Assembly: GCF_028622115.1 (NCBI RefSeq)
Contig: NZ_CP097263.1
Span: forward strand, 9,497,501-9,561,500
Direction: 5' to 3'
Length of the DNA: 64,000 bases
Origin: Kutzneria chonburiensis
Lineage (GTDB): Bacteria > Actinomycetota > Actinomycetes > Mycobacteriales > Pseudonocardiaceae
Of this stretch, positions 1 through 8,351 are shown one piece after another. Within the stretch, counting starts at the first letter, position 1; each line of letters starts with the position of its first letter. The notes beneath the pieces are model-generated. The model had not been told where the DNA came from, did not search any database, and saw only the letters and a list, made by a program, of their open reading frames with translations. Made by a program: the position numbers and the translations under genes.

Positions 1-48
1 AGCATCGCCTCGCTGGTGATCGGCGCCGACCTGCTGCTGCCGCACTAA
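1..48 (+). CDS. C-terminal end of an unidentified protein (partial)
   Basis: The window opens inside an open frame that ends at a TAA at 46-48. Only 15 residues are visible, with a hydrophobic stretch (SLVIGADLLLPH) that would fit the end of a membrane or transporter protein. The next gene starts 7 bases later on the same strand. The frame could also be chance, because it is so short. Function cannot be assigned. Confidence 0.4.
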   Translation, partial: SIASLVIGADLLLPH

Positions 49-55
49 TCTCGGA

Positions 56-1111
56 ATGGTGATCGAGCAGCTGCGCGTCCCCGTGATCGTCGCCCCGATG
101 GCGGGCGGCGGGTCCACCCCCGAACTGGTCGCCGCGGTGGTCGCCGCCGGCGGCTTCGGCTTCACACCGGGCGGCTACCTGACCGCCCAGGCGCTGGCCG
201 AGCAGATGGTGCGGACCAGTGCGCTGACCGAGGGTCGCTACGGCGTGAACCTGTTCGTGCCGGGCACGAACACCAAGCCGGATCTGGCCGACTACACCGA
301 GCGGGTGGCGGCGGAGTCGGCCCGGCTCGGTGTCGAGCCGGGCGAGCCGCGCTGGGAGGACGACGAGTATCCGGCGAAGCTGGAAATCGTGCTGGCGCAA
401 CGGGTTCCGGTGGTCTCGTTCACGTTCGGACTGCCGAACGCCGGTGACGTGGCCAGACTGCACGCGGCCGGCACGGAGATCATCGCCACGGTGACGACGC
501 CGGCCGAGGCGCACCAGGCGGCGCAGCTCGGCGTCGATGCGTTGGCCGTGCAGGGTTTCGAGGCCGGCGCGCACCGTGGCACGCTGACCGATGACGGCGT
601 TTCCCCGGGCGGCGGCGAGGAATTCGGCCTGCTGGCCTTGATCCGCCGGATCCAGGCCGTCACGGACCTGCCGCTGATCGCCGCCGGCGGCCTCGTGCAC
701 GGCGCCGACGTGGCGGCGGTGCTGACCGCCGGCGCGGTCGCGGCCCAGCTCGGCACGGCGTTCCTGCTGTGCCCCGAGGCCGGCACATCCGCGACGCACC
801 GGGCCGCCCTGGCCGACCGCACGCGGCGCACGGCGATCACCCGTGCCTTCACCGGCCGCCCGGCCCGCGGCATGGTCAACCGGTTCCTGACCGAGAACAC
901 CGCCGACGCCCCGGTCGGCTATCCCCAGGTGCACCACCTGACCCGGCCGATGCGCGCGGCCGCGGCCAAGGCCGGCGACCCGGACCTGGTCCACCTGTGG
1001 GCCGGCCAGACCTACCAGCTGGCCGGCGAGCTGCCCGCGGCCGAGTTGGTGGCCCGGCTCGACCGCGAGGCCCGCGAAGCGATCGAGCGGGTCAGCCGGC
1101 GTCTCGGCTGA
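56..1111 (+). CDS. Nitronate monooxygenase family FMN flavoprotein
   Basis: The 351-residue product looks like a 2-nitropropane dioxygenase/nitronate monooxygenase TIM barrel, an FMN enzyme that oxidises alkyl nitronates with O2. Visible hallmarks are the N-terminal APMAGGG segment, an internal VQGFEAGAHRG motif near residue 165 carrying the usual catalytic-region His, and the flavin-phosphate loop AAGGLVHG near residue 210. Length is typical of the family. Several members act on other substrates (enoyl-ACP reductase FabK is a relative), so the exact substrate is inferred only. The 3' end overlaps the convergent oxidoreductase gene by 20 bases. Confidence 0.85.
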   Translation: MVIEQLRVPVIVAPMAGGGSTPELVAAVVAAGGFGFTPGGYLTAQALAEQMVRTSALTEGRYGVNLFVPGTNTKPDLADYTERVAAESARLGVEPGEPRWEDDEYPAKLEIVLAQRVPVVSFTFGLPNAGDVARLHAAGTEIIATVTTPAEAHQAAQLGVDALAVQGFEAGAHRGTLTDDGVSPGGGEEFGLLALIRRIQAVTDLPLIAAGGLVHGADVAAVLTAGAVAAQLGTAFLLCPEAGTSATHRAALADRTRRTAITRAFTGRPARGMVNRFLTENTADAPVGYPQVHHLTRPMRAAAAKAGDPDLVHLWAGQTYQLAGELPAAELVARLDREAREAIERVSRRLG

Positions 1112-2066
1112 GCACGATCTTGCCGGCCACGTCGCCGTCCAACATCGACTTGAGGCCCTCGGCGGCGTGGGAGAACGGCAGCTCGGCCCCGATCTGGGGG
1201 CGCACGCCGGCCAGGTCGCAGAACTTGAGCAGGTCGCCGAGCTCCTCACGGGTGCCCATGGTCGAGCCGACCACGCGGAGCTGGAGGAAGAACAGCCGCT
1301 GGAGCTCGGCGGCCGAGGCGTCGCCGGTGGTGGCGCCGGAGATCACCACCACGCCGCCCGGCTTCAACGACTTCATGCTGTGCGACCAGGTGGCCTTGCC
1401 GACGGTCTCGAACACGCCGTCCACCCGCTCGGGCAGCCGCGCGCCGGATTCGAATGCCTCGTGCGCGCCGAGCTGCTTGGCCAGGGCCCGCTTCTCCTCG
1501 CTACGCCCGGTGACCCACACCCGGAAACCGGCGGCGACGCCGAGCTGGATCAGCGCCGTGGCCACGCCACCGGAAGCGCCCTGCACCAGGATCGTCTGAC
1601 CGGGCCGCAGCTCCGACTTCACGAACAGCATCCGGTACGCCGTCAGCCACGCCGTGCCCATGCACGCCGCCTCGGCGAACGACAGCCCGGCCGGCTTGGG
1701 CAGGGCGTTGCGCCGCGGCACGATCACCGTGTCGGCGAAGGTGCCCTGGTGCTTCTCGGTGAGCAGGGTCCGCTTCGGGTCCAGCGTCTCGTCGCCGCCC
1801 CATTCGGGGTCGCCGATCACGGAGTGCAGCACCACCTCGGTGCCGTCATCCAACACGCCGGCGCCGTCGCAGCCCAGGATCATCGGGAACTGCTCGGGTT
1901 TGATGCCCACGCCGCGCAGCGTCCACAGGTCGTGCATGTTCAGGCTGGCCGCGCGCACCGACACGCTGACCCAGCCGGGCGGCGGCGTCGGGGTGTCGCG
2001 CTCGCCGACGACCAGCGAGGCGAGCGGGTCGGTCGGGTTCGGCTCGGAGGCGTAAACGGCGAACAT
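1092..2066 (-). CDS. Zinc-independent quinone oxidoreductase-type alcohol dehydrogenase (MDR superfamily)
   Basis: The 324-residue protein belongs to the medium-chain dehydrogenase/reductase superfamily. It has a GroES-like N-terminal half and a Rossmann half with the nucleotide-binding signature VQGASGGVATALIQL near residue 160. The cluster of catalytic-zinc ligands of true alcohol dehydrogenases is not evident, which fits NADPH:quinone oxidoreductase-like members. The ATG at 2066 is the first start and gives a full-length fold. The gene is convergent with the nitronate monooxygenase and overlaps it by 20 bases. Substrate unknown. Confidence 0.85.
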   Translation of the reverse strand: MFAVYASEPNPTDPLASLVVGERDTPTPPPGWVSVSVRAASLNMHDLWTLRGVGIKPEQFPMILGCDGAGVLDDGTEVVLHSVIGDPEWGGDETLDPKRTLLTEKHQGTFADTVIVPRRNALPKPAGLSFAEAACMGTAWLTAYRMLFVKSELRPGQTILVQGASGGVATALIQLGVAAGFRVWVTGRSEEKRALAKQLGAHEAFESGARLPERVDGVFETVGKATWSHSMKSLKPGGVVVISGATTGDASAAELQRLFFLQLRVVGSTMGTREELGDLLKFCDLAGVRPQIGAELPFSHAAEGLKSMLDGDVAGKIVLSRDAG

Positions 2067-2090
2067 ACGCCGAACCTATACCCTGGGTTG

Positions 2091-2372
2091 GTGTTCGACT
2101 GGCTCGCCGATACCTGGGACGGGATCGAGCTGTGGGTGGCGCAGCTGTGGTTCCCGGTGCAGTTCGCCCTGGTCATGGTGGTGCTGCTGCCGATTCTGCG
2201 GGCCGTGGCGTGGCTGATCGAGCGGGTGGTCGACCGGCTGGCGGCCTGGCTGGCGCCGCGGTACCGGGCCGAGCCCACGCTGTGGGGCGCCGAGGAGACC
2301 AAAGCCGACGAGATCGAACCGGTGGCGGCCGAGGAACGGCCCGCCGACGTGGGCGCCGGCCGGCCTTCGTAG
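2091..2372 (+). CDS. Small single-span membrane protein, unknown function
   Basis: This 93-residue protein starts at a GTG (a TTG lies immediately upstream). It carries a Trp-rich N-terminal amphipathic segment (FDWLADTWDGIELWVAQLW), one hydrophobic segment around residues 22-40, a basic stretch (RVVDRLAAWLAPRYR) and an acidic, alanine-rich tail. I do not recognise a family. It is divergent from the quinone oxidoreductase and lies 10 bases upstream of the secreted ribonuclease on the same strand, so co-transcription with the RNase-barstar pair is possible. Confidence 0.6.
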   Translation: MFDWLADTWDGIELWVAQLWFPVQFALVMVVLLPILRAVAWLIERVVDRLAAWLAPRYRAEPTLWGAEETKADEIEPVAAEERPADVGAGRPS

Positions 2373-2382
2373 GCTCAGCGGC

Positions 2383-2829
2383 GTGACATCGCGCCGACGC
2401 ATCACCTTCGCCCTAGTCGGCCTGGTCGTGCTCGTGCTGGCCGGTTGGCTGGTCAAGGACCTGACCGGCGGGGGCGCCAGCACGCCGACCACGACTTCCA
2501 CCTCGGCCAAGGCCACCGGCGCGGTTCCGGGGTCGTCGTCCGGCCTGCCGGTCAAGGCGCTGTCCTCGCTGCCCAAGGAGGCCGACGACACCTGGAAGCT
2601 GATCCAGAAGGGCGGGCCGTACCCGTACCCGAAGAATGACGGCGTGGTCTTCCACAACAATGGGAACCTGTTGCCGCGCAACAAGGACGGCTACTACCAC
2701 GAGTACACCGTCGACACTCCGGGCGCGAAGAACCGGGCCACCAAGCGGCTGATCACCGGGTCCCAACGTGAGCTGTACTACACCGACGACCACTACGACT
2801 CGTTCGTCGTGGTGGATCCGACACGATGA
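2383..2829 (+). CDS. Secreted guanyl-specific ribonuclease, RNase Sa/barnase type
   Basis: The product is a 148-residue microbial ribonuclease of the N1/T1/Sa superfamily, which cleaves single-stranded RNA after G by transesterification. An N-terminal basic and hydrophobic segment (RRRITFALVGLVVLVLAGWLV) acts as signal or anchor. A Thr/Ser/Ala-rich linker follows, then the catalytic domain from about residue 55. Active-site elements characteristic of RNase Sa are visible: YHEYTV with the general-base Glu, Arg residues in NRATKRLITG, and the general-acid His in YTDDHYDSF. It starts with GTG. The stop overlaps the barstar ATG by four bases, so RNase and inhibitor are probably translationally coupled. 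Confidence 0.88.
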   Translation: MTSRRRITFALVGLVVLVLAGWLVKDLTGGGASTPTTTSTSAKATGAVPGSSSGLPVKALSSLPKEADDTWKLIQKGGPYPYPKNDGVVFHNNGNLLPRNKDGYYHEYTVDTPGAKNRATKRLITGSQRELYYTDDHYDSFVVVDPTR

Positions 2830-3113
2830 GCGCCATGCGGCACGTACTGGACGGCTCCGCCCTGCACGACCGGCTCTCCGCGCTGGACGGCATTGCCGCT
2901 GCGCTGTCGTTCCCCGACTACTTCGGCCGCAACCTGGACGCGCTGCGGGACTGTCTGGTCGACCTGTCGTGGCTGCCGGCCGGCCAACACGTCCTGGTGT
3001 GGCAGCACTCGGGCGTGCTGCGCGGCGACGATCCGCAGGCGTACCAGCGGATCGTCGCCGTACTCGACCAGGCCGTCGAGGAGAACCCCGAGTTCCGCTA
3101 TCAGCTCTCCTGA
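2826..3113 (+). CDS. Barstar-family ribonuclease inhibitor
   Basis: The 95-residue protein matches the barstar fold: an N-terminal strand, the conserved FPDYFGRNLDALRDCL helix region that in barstar faces the RNase active site, and a C-terminal helix. Barstar proteins bind the RNase active site and protect the producing cell. The ATG overlaps the stop of the preceding RNase Sa-type gene (ATGA), which makes a cognate toxin-inhibitor pair very likely. The 3' end overlaps the convergent enoyl-CoA hydratase gene by 13 bases. Confidence 0.88.
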   Translation: MSAMRHVLDGSALHDRLSALDGIAAALSFPDYFGRNLDALRDCLVDLSWLPAGQHVLVWQHSGVLRGDDPQAYQRIVAVLDQAVEENPEFRYQLS

Positions 3114-3880
3114 GCCGGCACCCAGCTGGGCTTGCGCTTCTGCACGAACGCGGCGATGCCCTCCTGGCCTTCCTCGCCGGCGAAGTGCTTGGCCGACAGC
3201 TCCAGCATGTCGGTGAAGTCCTGGCCCATGTCCCCGGTACGGGGCTCGCGCAGCATCTCCTTGGTCGCCGCCAACGCGTTCGGCGCGCCCAGCGCCAGCA
3301 TGCCCGTGTAGCGGTCGACCTCGGCGTCCAGGCCGTCGGCCGGCACCGAGGCGTTGAGCAGGCCGATCCGCACCGCCCGGTCGGCGTCGAAGGTCTCGCC
3401 GGTGAGGAACAGCTCGTGGGCCGCGCGGGGCAGCAGCCGCGGCAGCACCGTCACGGAGATCACCGCCGGCACCACGCCGATGCGTACCTCGGAGAAGGCG
3501 AACGTGGCCGTGTCCGCGGCCACCGCGATGTCACAGGCCGCGACGATGCCGACGCCGCCGGCCCGGGCCGGGCCGGCCAGCTTGGCCACCACCGGCTTGG
3601 GGCTGGTCCACAGCTGCTCCAGGATCGCCGGGAACTCGTTGACGCCCTGCTGCTCCGAGCCGGCGCCGCCGGCCTCCTTCAGGTCCATGCCGGCGCAGAA
3701 CACGGTTCCCGTGTGCGCCAGCACCACCACCCGCACCTCGTCGTCCGCGATCGCGGACGACAGGTGGTCGCGCAGCTCCCGCCGCAACTGCGCGGACAGC
3801 GCGTTGCGGTTGTGCGGGGAGTCAAGGGTGATCGTCGCGATGCCTCGTCGCACCGCGTAGTGCACCAGCTCGTCAGCCAT
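3101..3880 (-). CDS. Enoyl-CoA hydratase/isomerase family protein (crotonase fold)
   Basis: About 259 residues from the ATG at 3880 (MADELVHY). I prefer this to an upstream GTG-type start because the conserved crotonase N-terminus begins here. The oxyanion-hole regions HNRNALS and FCAGMDL, and the helix after SEVRIGVVPA, are visible. The usual role is syn-hydration of enoyl-CoA in beta-oxidation or a related CoA reaction. Catalytic acids cannot be placed with confidence, so the specific reaction is open. It is divergent from the ALF-repeat gene, with a 298-base intergenic region between. Confidence 0.85.
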   Translation of the reverse strand: MADELVHYAVRRGIATITLDSPHNRNALSAQLRRELRDHLSSAIADDEVRVVVLAHTGTVFCAGMDLKEAGGAGSEQQGVNEFPAILEQLWTSPKPVVAKLAGPARAGGVGIVAACDIAVAADTATFAFSEVRIGVVPAVISVTVLPRLLPRAAHELFLTGETFDADRAVRIGLLNASVPADGLDAEVDRYTGMLALGAPNALAATKEMLREPRTGDMGQDFTDMLELSAKHFAGEEGQEGIAAFVQKRKPSWVPAQES

Positions 3881-3959
3881 GACCCGCACTCTAAACGCAG
3901 CGCCGGGCGCCCGGCTCGCTACGCCGATCGCCGCAGCCGGATACGTTTTTCGGCCGCAT

Positions 3960-4137
3960 ATCACAAAGGTGATCGACTTGTCTTTCGATACAGCTCTAAT
4001 AGTGATCGTCGTTACAATTCGCAGCGTAGACGGTCAGGTGAAGCCTGGATACGGTGGCCTGGTCGCGCGCCTGGCGCGACCAGGTGGGGGGATCATCGAA
4101 TAATGGCGTACGGCGTTTTCGCTGTACGCCATTTTTG
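3960..4137 (+). promoter_or_regulatory. Structured leader upstream of the ALF-repeat toxin gene: palindrome, hairpin and terminator/attenuator
   Basis: This AT-richer intergenic stretch contains, in order, the inverted repeat ATCAC-AAAG-GTGAT (3960-3973), a perfect 10-bp stem (4058-4067 with 4075-4084, 7-base loop), and a second 10-bp stem AATGGCGTAC/GTACGCCATT (4102-4111 with 4124-4133) followed by TTTTT. The last has the form of a factor-independent terminator and ends about 42 bases before the ATG at 4179. A promoter near 3980-4000 is possible (TTGTCT, then an AT-rich TCTAAT) but weak. Either the leader attenuates the toxin transcript, or a short RNA of about 130 nt ends here. The two hairpins are seen; the function is inferred. 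Confidence 0.55.
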
Positions 4138-4178
4138 GTCTGCCTCCCTTTGTTCGCGGTTACTCCATAGGGGGAAGT

Positions 4179-7100
4179 ATGCGAATAAACCGACAAGCGA
4201 GCCGTTTGTTGCGGGCAGTCGCCACGACCGTCGCGGCCACGGTGGCGATCGGCACGGTCGCGGTGCCGTCGGCAGCGGCCGACACGCCGGCGGCCACCGA
4301 GCGCCAGCAACTGGTGAAACTGGTGACCGCGGGCAGCGGCACCATCGTCGCCGGCGCCGCCGAGGCCGCGTTGTGCGGCACCGACGCGGACGTGCACACC
4401 TTCCTGACCACGCAGCTGGCGTTCATGCAGGAGACCCAGGACCGGGTCACCGTGCAGCGCATGCTGAACAGCGGTGGTCCGGCCACGCAGGCCGCGGCCA
4501 ACACCGCGCTCAGCGGCAACATCGCAGCCGTGCGAGCGTTCCTCACGAACGGCTGGCAGCAGCCGTGGAACGACGACGTACGGATCCAGATCACCCGACT
4601 GCTGTCCGCCGCCACCGGCCCGGTGGTGAAGCAGACGGCCAACGCCGCGCTCAACGGCACCATCGACGCCCAGCTTGCGTACCTCGGCACCGGCTGGCAG
4701 CAGGCGCAGGACAACGACGACCGGATCTCGGTGCAGCTGCTGGTCAACAACGGCGGCCCGAACGTCAAGCTGGCCGGCAACCAGGCGCTGTCCACGTCCA
4801 TCGAGGACGTCCGGCAGTTCCTGCGCAACGGCTTCCAGGTCGCGCAGCAGCGTGACGAGGAAACCGCGACTATCGCTCAGCTCGTCGCGCTGACGCAGAG
4901 CGCGCAGGCCCGGTCGGCGACCGCGTCCCAGGCCGCGAAGGACGCCGCCGCGCAGGCCGTCGCCGCCGCTGCGGCGGCCAAGGCGTCCGCGCAGGAAGCC
5001 GCCGACCAGGCCCAGAAAGCGAACAAGTCCGCGGCGCAGGCGGCCGACGCCGCGTCGCGCGCGGCCAACGCGGCCAAGCGCGCCGCGCAGGCCGCCCAGA
5101 CCGCGATCAGCTCCGCGCAGGCGGCGACCAACGCCGCGCGTGAGGCGTCCAACGCGGCGAGCCAGGCCGCGTGGGCGGCATCGATGGCTGGGCAGGCTGC
5201 GGCCAACGCCCGCACCGCTGCGGCGAATGTCGCCACCGGCAAGGCCACGGCCGAAACCGCCAGCAACGCCGCGAAGGCGGCCCGTGACGCGGCGGCCGGT
5301 GCGCGCTCCGTCGCGGACGCCATCCAGCACGCCATCGACGCGTCGAAGCAGGTCGCCACGGCCGCGCAGGCGGCGGCGCAGGCGGCGAGCGACGCCGCTG
5401 CCGCCGCCTCGGCATCCCGTGACGCGGGGAAGTACGCCGACGCCGCCGGTGCGAGTTCCGCCGAGGCGACCGCCGCGGCCGACCGTGCGCAGCGCAACGC
5501 CGACGAAGCCAAGCGCGCCGCCGGCTCGGCGACAGCCCTGGCGAACGAGGCGGCCAACGACGCGGCGCAGGCGCGGCAAGCCGCACTCGACGCCGCCGCG
5601 CATGCCGATGCCGCTGCGGCGGCCGCCGACGATGCGGCCAAGCACGCCGGCGAGGCCGACGGGGCCACGGCGCGGGCCGACGCCGCCGCACAGGAGGCCG
5701 ACACCGCGGCGACCGACGCACAGAACGCCGCCGACCAGGCCAAGAGCACGGCCGACCTGGCCCGTCGGGCCGACGCCGAGCGGCTCGCCGAGCAGCAGTC
5801 GCAGGGCATGCGCGACGCCGCCGACGCCCTGCAGGACGAGCACGACAAGGTGGCCACGACGTCGTGGCAGGTCGGCACTCCGGAGCAGGTGGACCAGCAG
5901 ACCCAGGCGCTGCTGACCGAGGCCCGCAACCCGGCCACCGCGCCGGACGTGGCGTTGGGCGACGGCCGCCGGGCCGCCGACCGCCTGTGGAACAGCGCCG
6001 GGCCGCAGGTCCGGCTGGCCGCCATCGCCGCGCTCGGCGGCAGCACGGCCGACGTCACGACGTTCGTGCAGACCGGTCTGGCCGCCGCGATCGGGCGGGA
6101 CGACCGGTTCAGCCTGTCCATCGTGGGCGGCGCGTCCCTGGTGCCGGCGCAGCGCACCGCCGCCCAGACCGCCGGGGCCGGCAGCGACGACCAGGTCAAG
6201 CAGTTCCTGGTGACGCGGTCGTACCAGGGGAAGGTCGACGACGACCGCATCGAGGCGCAGAAGATCCTCAACACCGGAGGGCCGGCCACCAAGGCCGCCG
6301 CCAACGCGGCGCTGAACGGCACCCCGGACGACGTGGCCAAGTTCCTGGCGACCGGCCAGTACAAGGCGGCTGAGGACGACGACCGCGCCGCGACGCAGGT
6401 GATTCTGAACAACGGCGGTCCCGAGGTGAAGGCGGCGGCCAACGCGGCGCTGTCCGGGCCGTGGTCGTACGTGCAGCAGTTCCTCAAGGTCGGCCAGTAC
6501 CAGGCGCAGCTGCGCGACTCCGACGCCGCCCAGCACGTTGCCGAGATCAACGGCTACCTGGCCGACGCCGCGCAGGCGGCGGCCAACGCCAAGGTCAACG
6601 CCGCCAACGCGCACGTGGCCGCGGCGCAGGCGCACCAGGCTGACGACCAGGCGCACTACTGGGCCGACCAGGCCGCGCAGTCCGCCACGGCCGCCGGCAA
6701 CGCCGCAGCAGACGCAAAGAAGTCGGCCGACGCGGCACAGGCGTCCGCCAATGACGCGGCCGTGTCCGCGCAGCAGGCTCGCGACGCCGCGGCCGCCGCG
6801 CAGGGCAGCGCCGACGCGGCGCGCAACTCCGCCGCCGCTGCCGCGCAGTCGGCCGCTCAGGCCAACCAGTTCGCGGCCCAGGCCCAGGCTTCCGCCCAGC
6901 AGGCGGCCGCCGACGCCTTGGCCGCCGGCAAGGCCGCCGCCGACGCGGCCGCCGCCGCCAACGACGCGTGGAACAGCGCGTACAAGCTGAAGAACAACAA
7001 CGCCGCCCAGCAGGCCGTGACCGCGGTCGAGAGCACGCTGCAGAACCTGCGTGACCAGACGGCCGCCGCCATCGCCAACCATCCCGAGCTGCAGCCGTTG

Positions 7101-7907
7101 CTGGACACCCTCAACCAGGTGCTCAGCATGATGGACACGATGGCGCACGCCACCGCGGACTACATCCGGGACCACTCCGGCGAGCTGCTGGCGTTGCTAC
7201 AGCACCTCATCCAGGTCGGTGGCGGCCTCGGGCTCGCGCTGAGCGGTGTCGGCTCGATCGCCGGCGGCCTCGCCGCCTGCGGTGTGGACGTGACGACCGG
7301 CATGGAGATCGGCGGCGCCTCCACCCTCGAGTTCGGTCCCGGCGCGCTGGCCGGCGCCGCGGTCGGCGGCGTCGGCGGCCTGCTCGTGTGCATCTTCGCC
7401 GGCGGCGGGGCCATCGCCGGCGGCATCGCGGCGATCCTCAAGGGCCTGACCGTGGCCATGTCCGGCATCGAGGGCGCGGCCGACGACGTCAAGAAGCTGG
7501 TCCAGAACCGGGGATCGCTCGAAGGCCAGAAGAAGGTCGAGGTCTTCACCAAGCCGGGCAGCGGCCGTGACCCCATCACCGATTTCGATCACATCGAGAA
7601 CGGCATCCTGTGGGAGGACAAGACCGCGGTCTCGGCCGGCAACCCGACCAAGCCCGGGGACATCGGCGATCCGGCCAAGTGGGCGCGGGAGCAGGTGTCG
7701 GACAAGTTCGACAAGTATCTTGATGCTCGGGCCAACGGCTATCTGAAGGATGGCAGCCCGGTGCCGGACGAGTACAAGAACTGCCCGATCGGATTGCGGA
7801 TGGAGACGCCGGGCGTGCAGCCTGAGCTGCGCACGGCGATCGAGGCCGCGGTCGACGCGTGGCGTGCGGCACACCCAGACGTCACACTCTTGTTGGAGTT
7901 CAAGTAA
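4179..7907 (+). CDS. Secreted ALF-repeat, Ala-rich coiled-coil protein with putative PD-(D/E)XK-type nuclease C-terminus (polymorphic toxin)
   Basis: The 1242-residue protein starts at ATG after a strong GGGGGAAG ribosome site. Residues 1-35 form a signal peptide (ends PSAAADTPAAT). Two blocks of ALF-type short repeats (units built on LNxGGPxxxxAANxALxG and FLxxGxxxAxxxDD) lie at about 40-240 and 620-785. Long Ala-rich coiled-coil stretches follow each, at about 240-545 and 790-935. A Gly/Ala hydrophobic segment lies at about 1008-1090. The last ~130 residues differ in composition and contain DFDHIENGILWEDKTA, with Asp1135/Asp1137 and an E1146-x-K1148 pair, the pattern of restriction-endonuclease-fold toxins. 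A gene overlapping the stop by one base is the candidate immunity gene. The nuclease assignment is inference from motif and architecture. Confidence 0.75.
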   Translation: MRINRQASRLLRAVATTVAATVAIGTVAVPSAAADTPAATERQQLVKLVTAGSGTIVAGAAEAALCGTDADVHTFLTTQLAFMQETQDRVTVQRMLNSGGPATQAAANTALSGNIAAVRAFLTNGWQQPWNDDVRIQITRLLSAATGPVVKQTANAALNGTIDAQLAYLGTGWQQAQDNDDRISVQLLVNNGGPNVKLAGNQALSTSIEDVRQFLRNGFQVAQQRDEETATIAQLVALTQSAQARSATASQAAKDAAAQAVAAAAAAKASAQEAADQAQKANKSAAQAADAASRAANAAKRAAQAAQTAISSAQAATNAAREASNAASQAAWAASMAGQAAANARTAAANVATGKATAETASNAAKAARDAAAGARSVADAIQHAIDASKQVATAAQAAAQAASDAAAAASASRDAGKYADAAGASSAEATAAADRAQRNADEAKRAAGSATALANEAANDAAQARQAALDAAAHADAAAAAADDAAKHAGEADGATARADAAAQEADTAATDAQNAADQAKSTADLARRADAERLAEQQSQGMRDAADALQDEHDKVATTSWQVGTPEQVDQQTQALLTEARNPATAPDVALGDGRRAADRLWNSAGPQVRLAAIAALGGSTADVTTFVQTGLAAAIGRDDRFSLSIVGGASLVPAQRTAAQTAGAGSDDQVKQFLVTRSYQGKVDDDRIEAQKILNTGGPATKAAANAALNGTPDDVAKFLATGQYKAAEDDDRAATQVILNNGGPEVKAAANAALSGPWSYVQQFLKVGQYQAQLRDSDAAQHVAEINGYLADAAQAAANAKVNAANAHVAAAQAHQADDQAHYWADQAAQSATAAGNAAADAKKSADAAQASANDAAVSAQQARDAAAAAQGSADAARNSAAAAAQSAAQANQFAAQAQASAQQAAADALAAGKAAADAAAAANDAWNSAYKLKNNNAAQQAVTAVESTLQNLRDQTAAAIANHPELQPLLDTLNQVLSMMDTMAHATADYIRDHSGELLALLQHLIQVGGGLGLALSGVGSIAGGLAACGVDVTTGMEIGGASTLEFGPGALAGAAVGGVGGLLVCIFAGGGAIAGGIAAILKGLTVAMSGIEGAADDVKKLVQNRGSLEGQKKVEVFTKPGSGRDPITDFDHIENGILWEDKTAVSAGNPTKPGDIGDPAKWAREQVSDKFDKYLDARANGYLKDGSPVPDEYKNCPIGLRMETPGVQPELRTAIEAAVDAWRAAHPDVTLLLEFK

Positions 7908-8281
7908 TGAGTGTCAGCTTTCAGCTCCGGGACGCGCCGGGCAAGCTCTGGAATCCGGCCAGCGGGGTCGGGCGCACCTACCTCGGTGTCGCCCGGCTGA
8001 TCGAGGCCGAGAACCCGGAGTTCCCGGCGCTCGACACCTGGCTCAGCGTGTGGACCAGTGACGACTTCTGGATCGACCCGGCCGGTCTGGCCGTGTGGCT
8101 CCGCGCCGTTCTGGACAGCTCGGTCGTCGGGCACACCCAGTACTTCCGTCTGACCCGTGGGTTCCTCGAGATCAGCCTCGGCATGCTGTTCCGGGCGGGT
8201 GGCGACATGGAGGCCGTCAACTCGGACCAGGCCGAGTTGATCGCGGCCGGGCGTGAGCTGGAGCGATCCATGGTTCGCTGA
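7907..8281 (+). CDS. Candidate immunity protein for the ALF-repeat toxin
   Basis: This 124-residue cytoplasmic protein has no signal peptide. It begins at an ATG whose A is the last base of the toxin's TAA stop (TAATG), the tightest possible coupling. I do not recognise a family from the sequence. It is Trp- and Leu-containing, with segments such as WLSVWTSDDFWIDPAGLAVWL and ends RELERSMVR. Position directly after a polymorphic-toxin C-terminus is the main evidence that it neutralises that domain. A strong bidirectional terminator follows and closes the two-gene unit. The immunity role is inferred. Confidence 0.65.
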   Translation: MSVSFQLRDAPGKLWNPASGVGRTYLGVARLIEAENPEFPALDTWLSVWTSDDFWIDPAGLAVWLRAVLDSSVVGHTQYFRLTRGFLEISLGMLFRAGGDMEAVNSDQAELIAAGRELERSMVR

Positions 8282-8295
8282 CAAGACAGCAAAAA

Positions 8296-8340
8296 GCGTG
8301 TGCCCGGCCTCCGCACGAACGGCCGGGCACACGCTTTTCT
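8296..8340. terminator. Bidirectional factor-independent terminator
   Basis: A perfect 14-bp stem (8296-8309 with 8321-8334, 11-base loop) is flanked by AAAAA on the left and TTTTCTT on the right, so it can terminate in both directions. It sits between the immunity gene and the convergent secreted-protein gene, whose stop is at 8352. Confidence 0.9.
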
Positions 8341-8351
8341 TACGGACTCCG

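Noticed and set aside
2768-4855. A 695-codon plus-strand frame through the enoyl-CoA hydratase and ALF N-terminus
   Set aside because: Arg/Gly-rich shadow crossing two well-supported genes. No start context.
3996-7175. A 1059-codon open frame antisense to the ALF-repeat gene
   Set aside because: Gly/Arg/Val-rich translation produced by the Ala-rich coding strand. No ribosome site, no domain, and the plus-strand gene is well supported.
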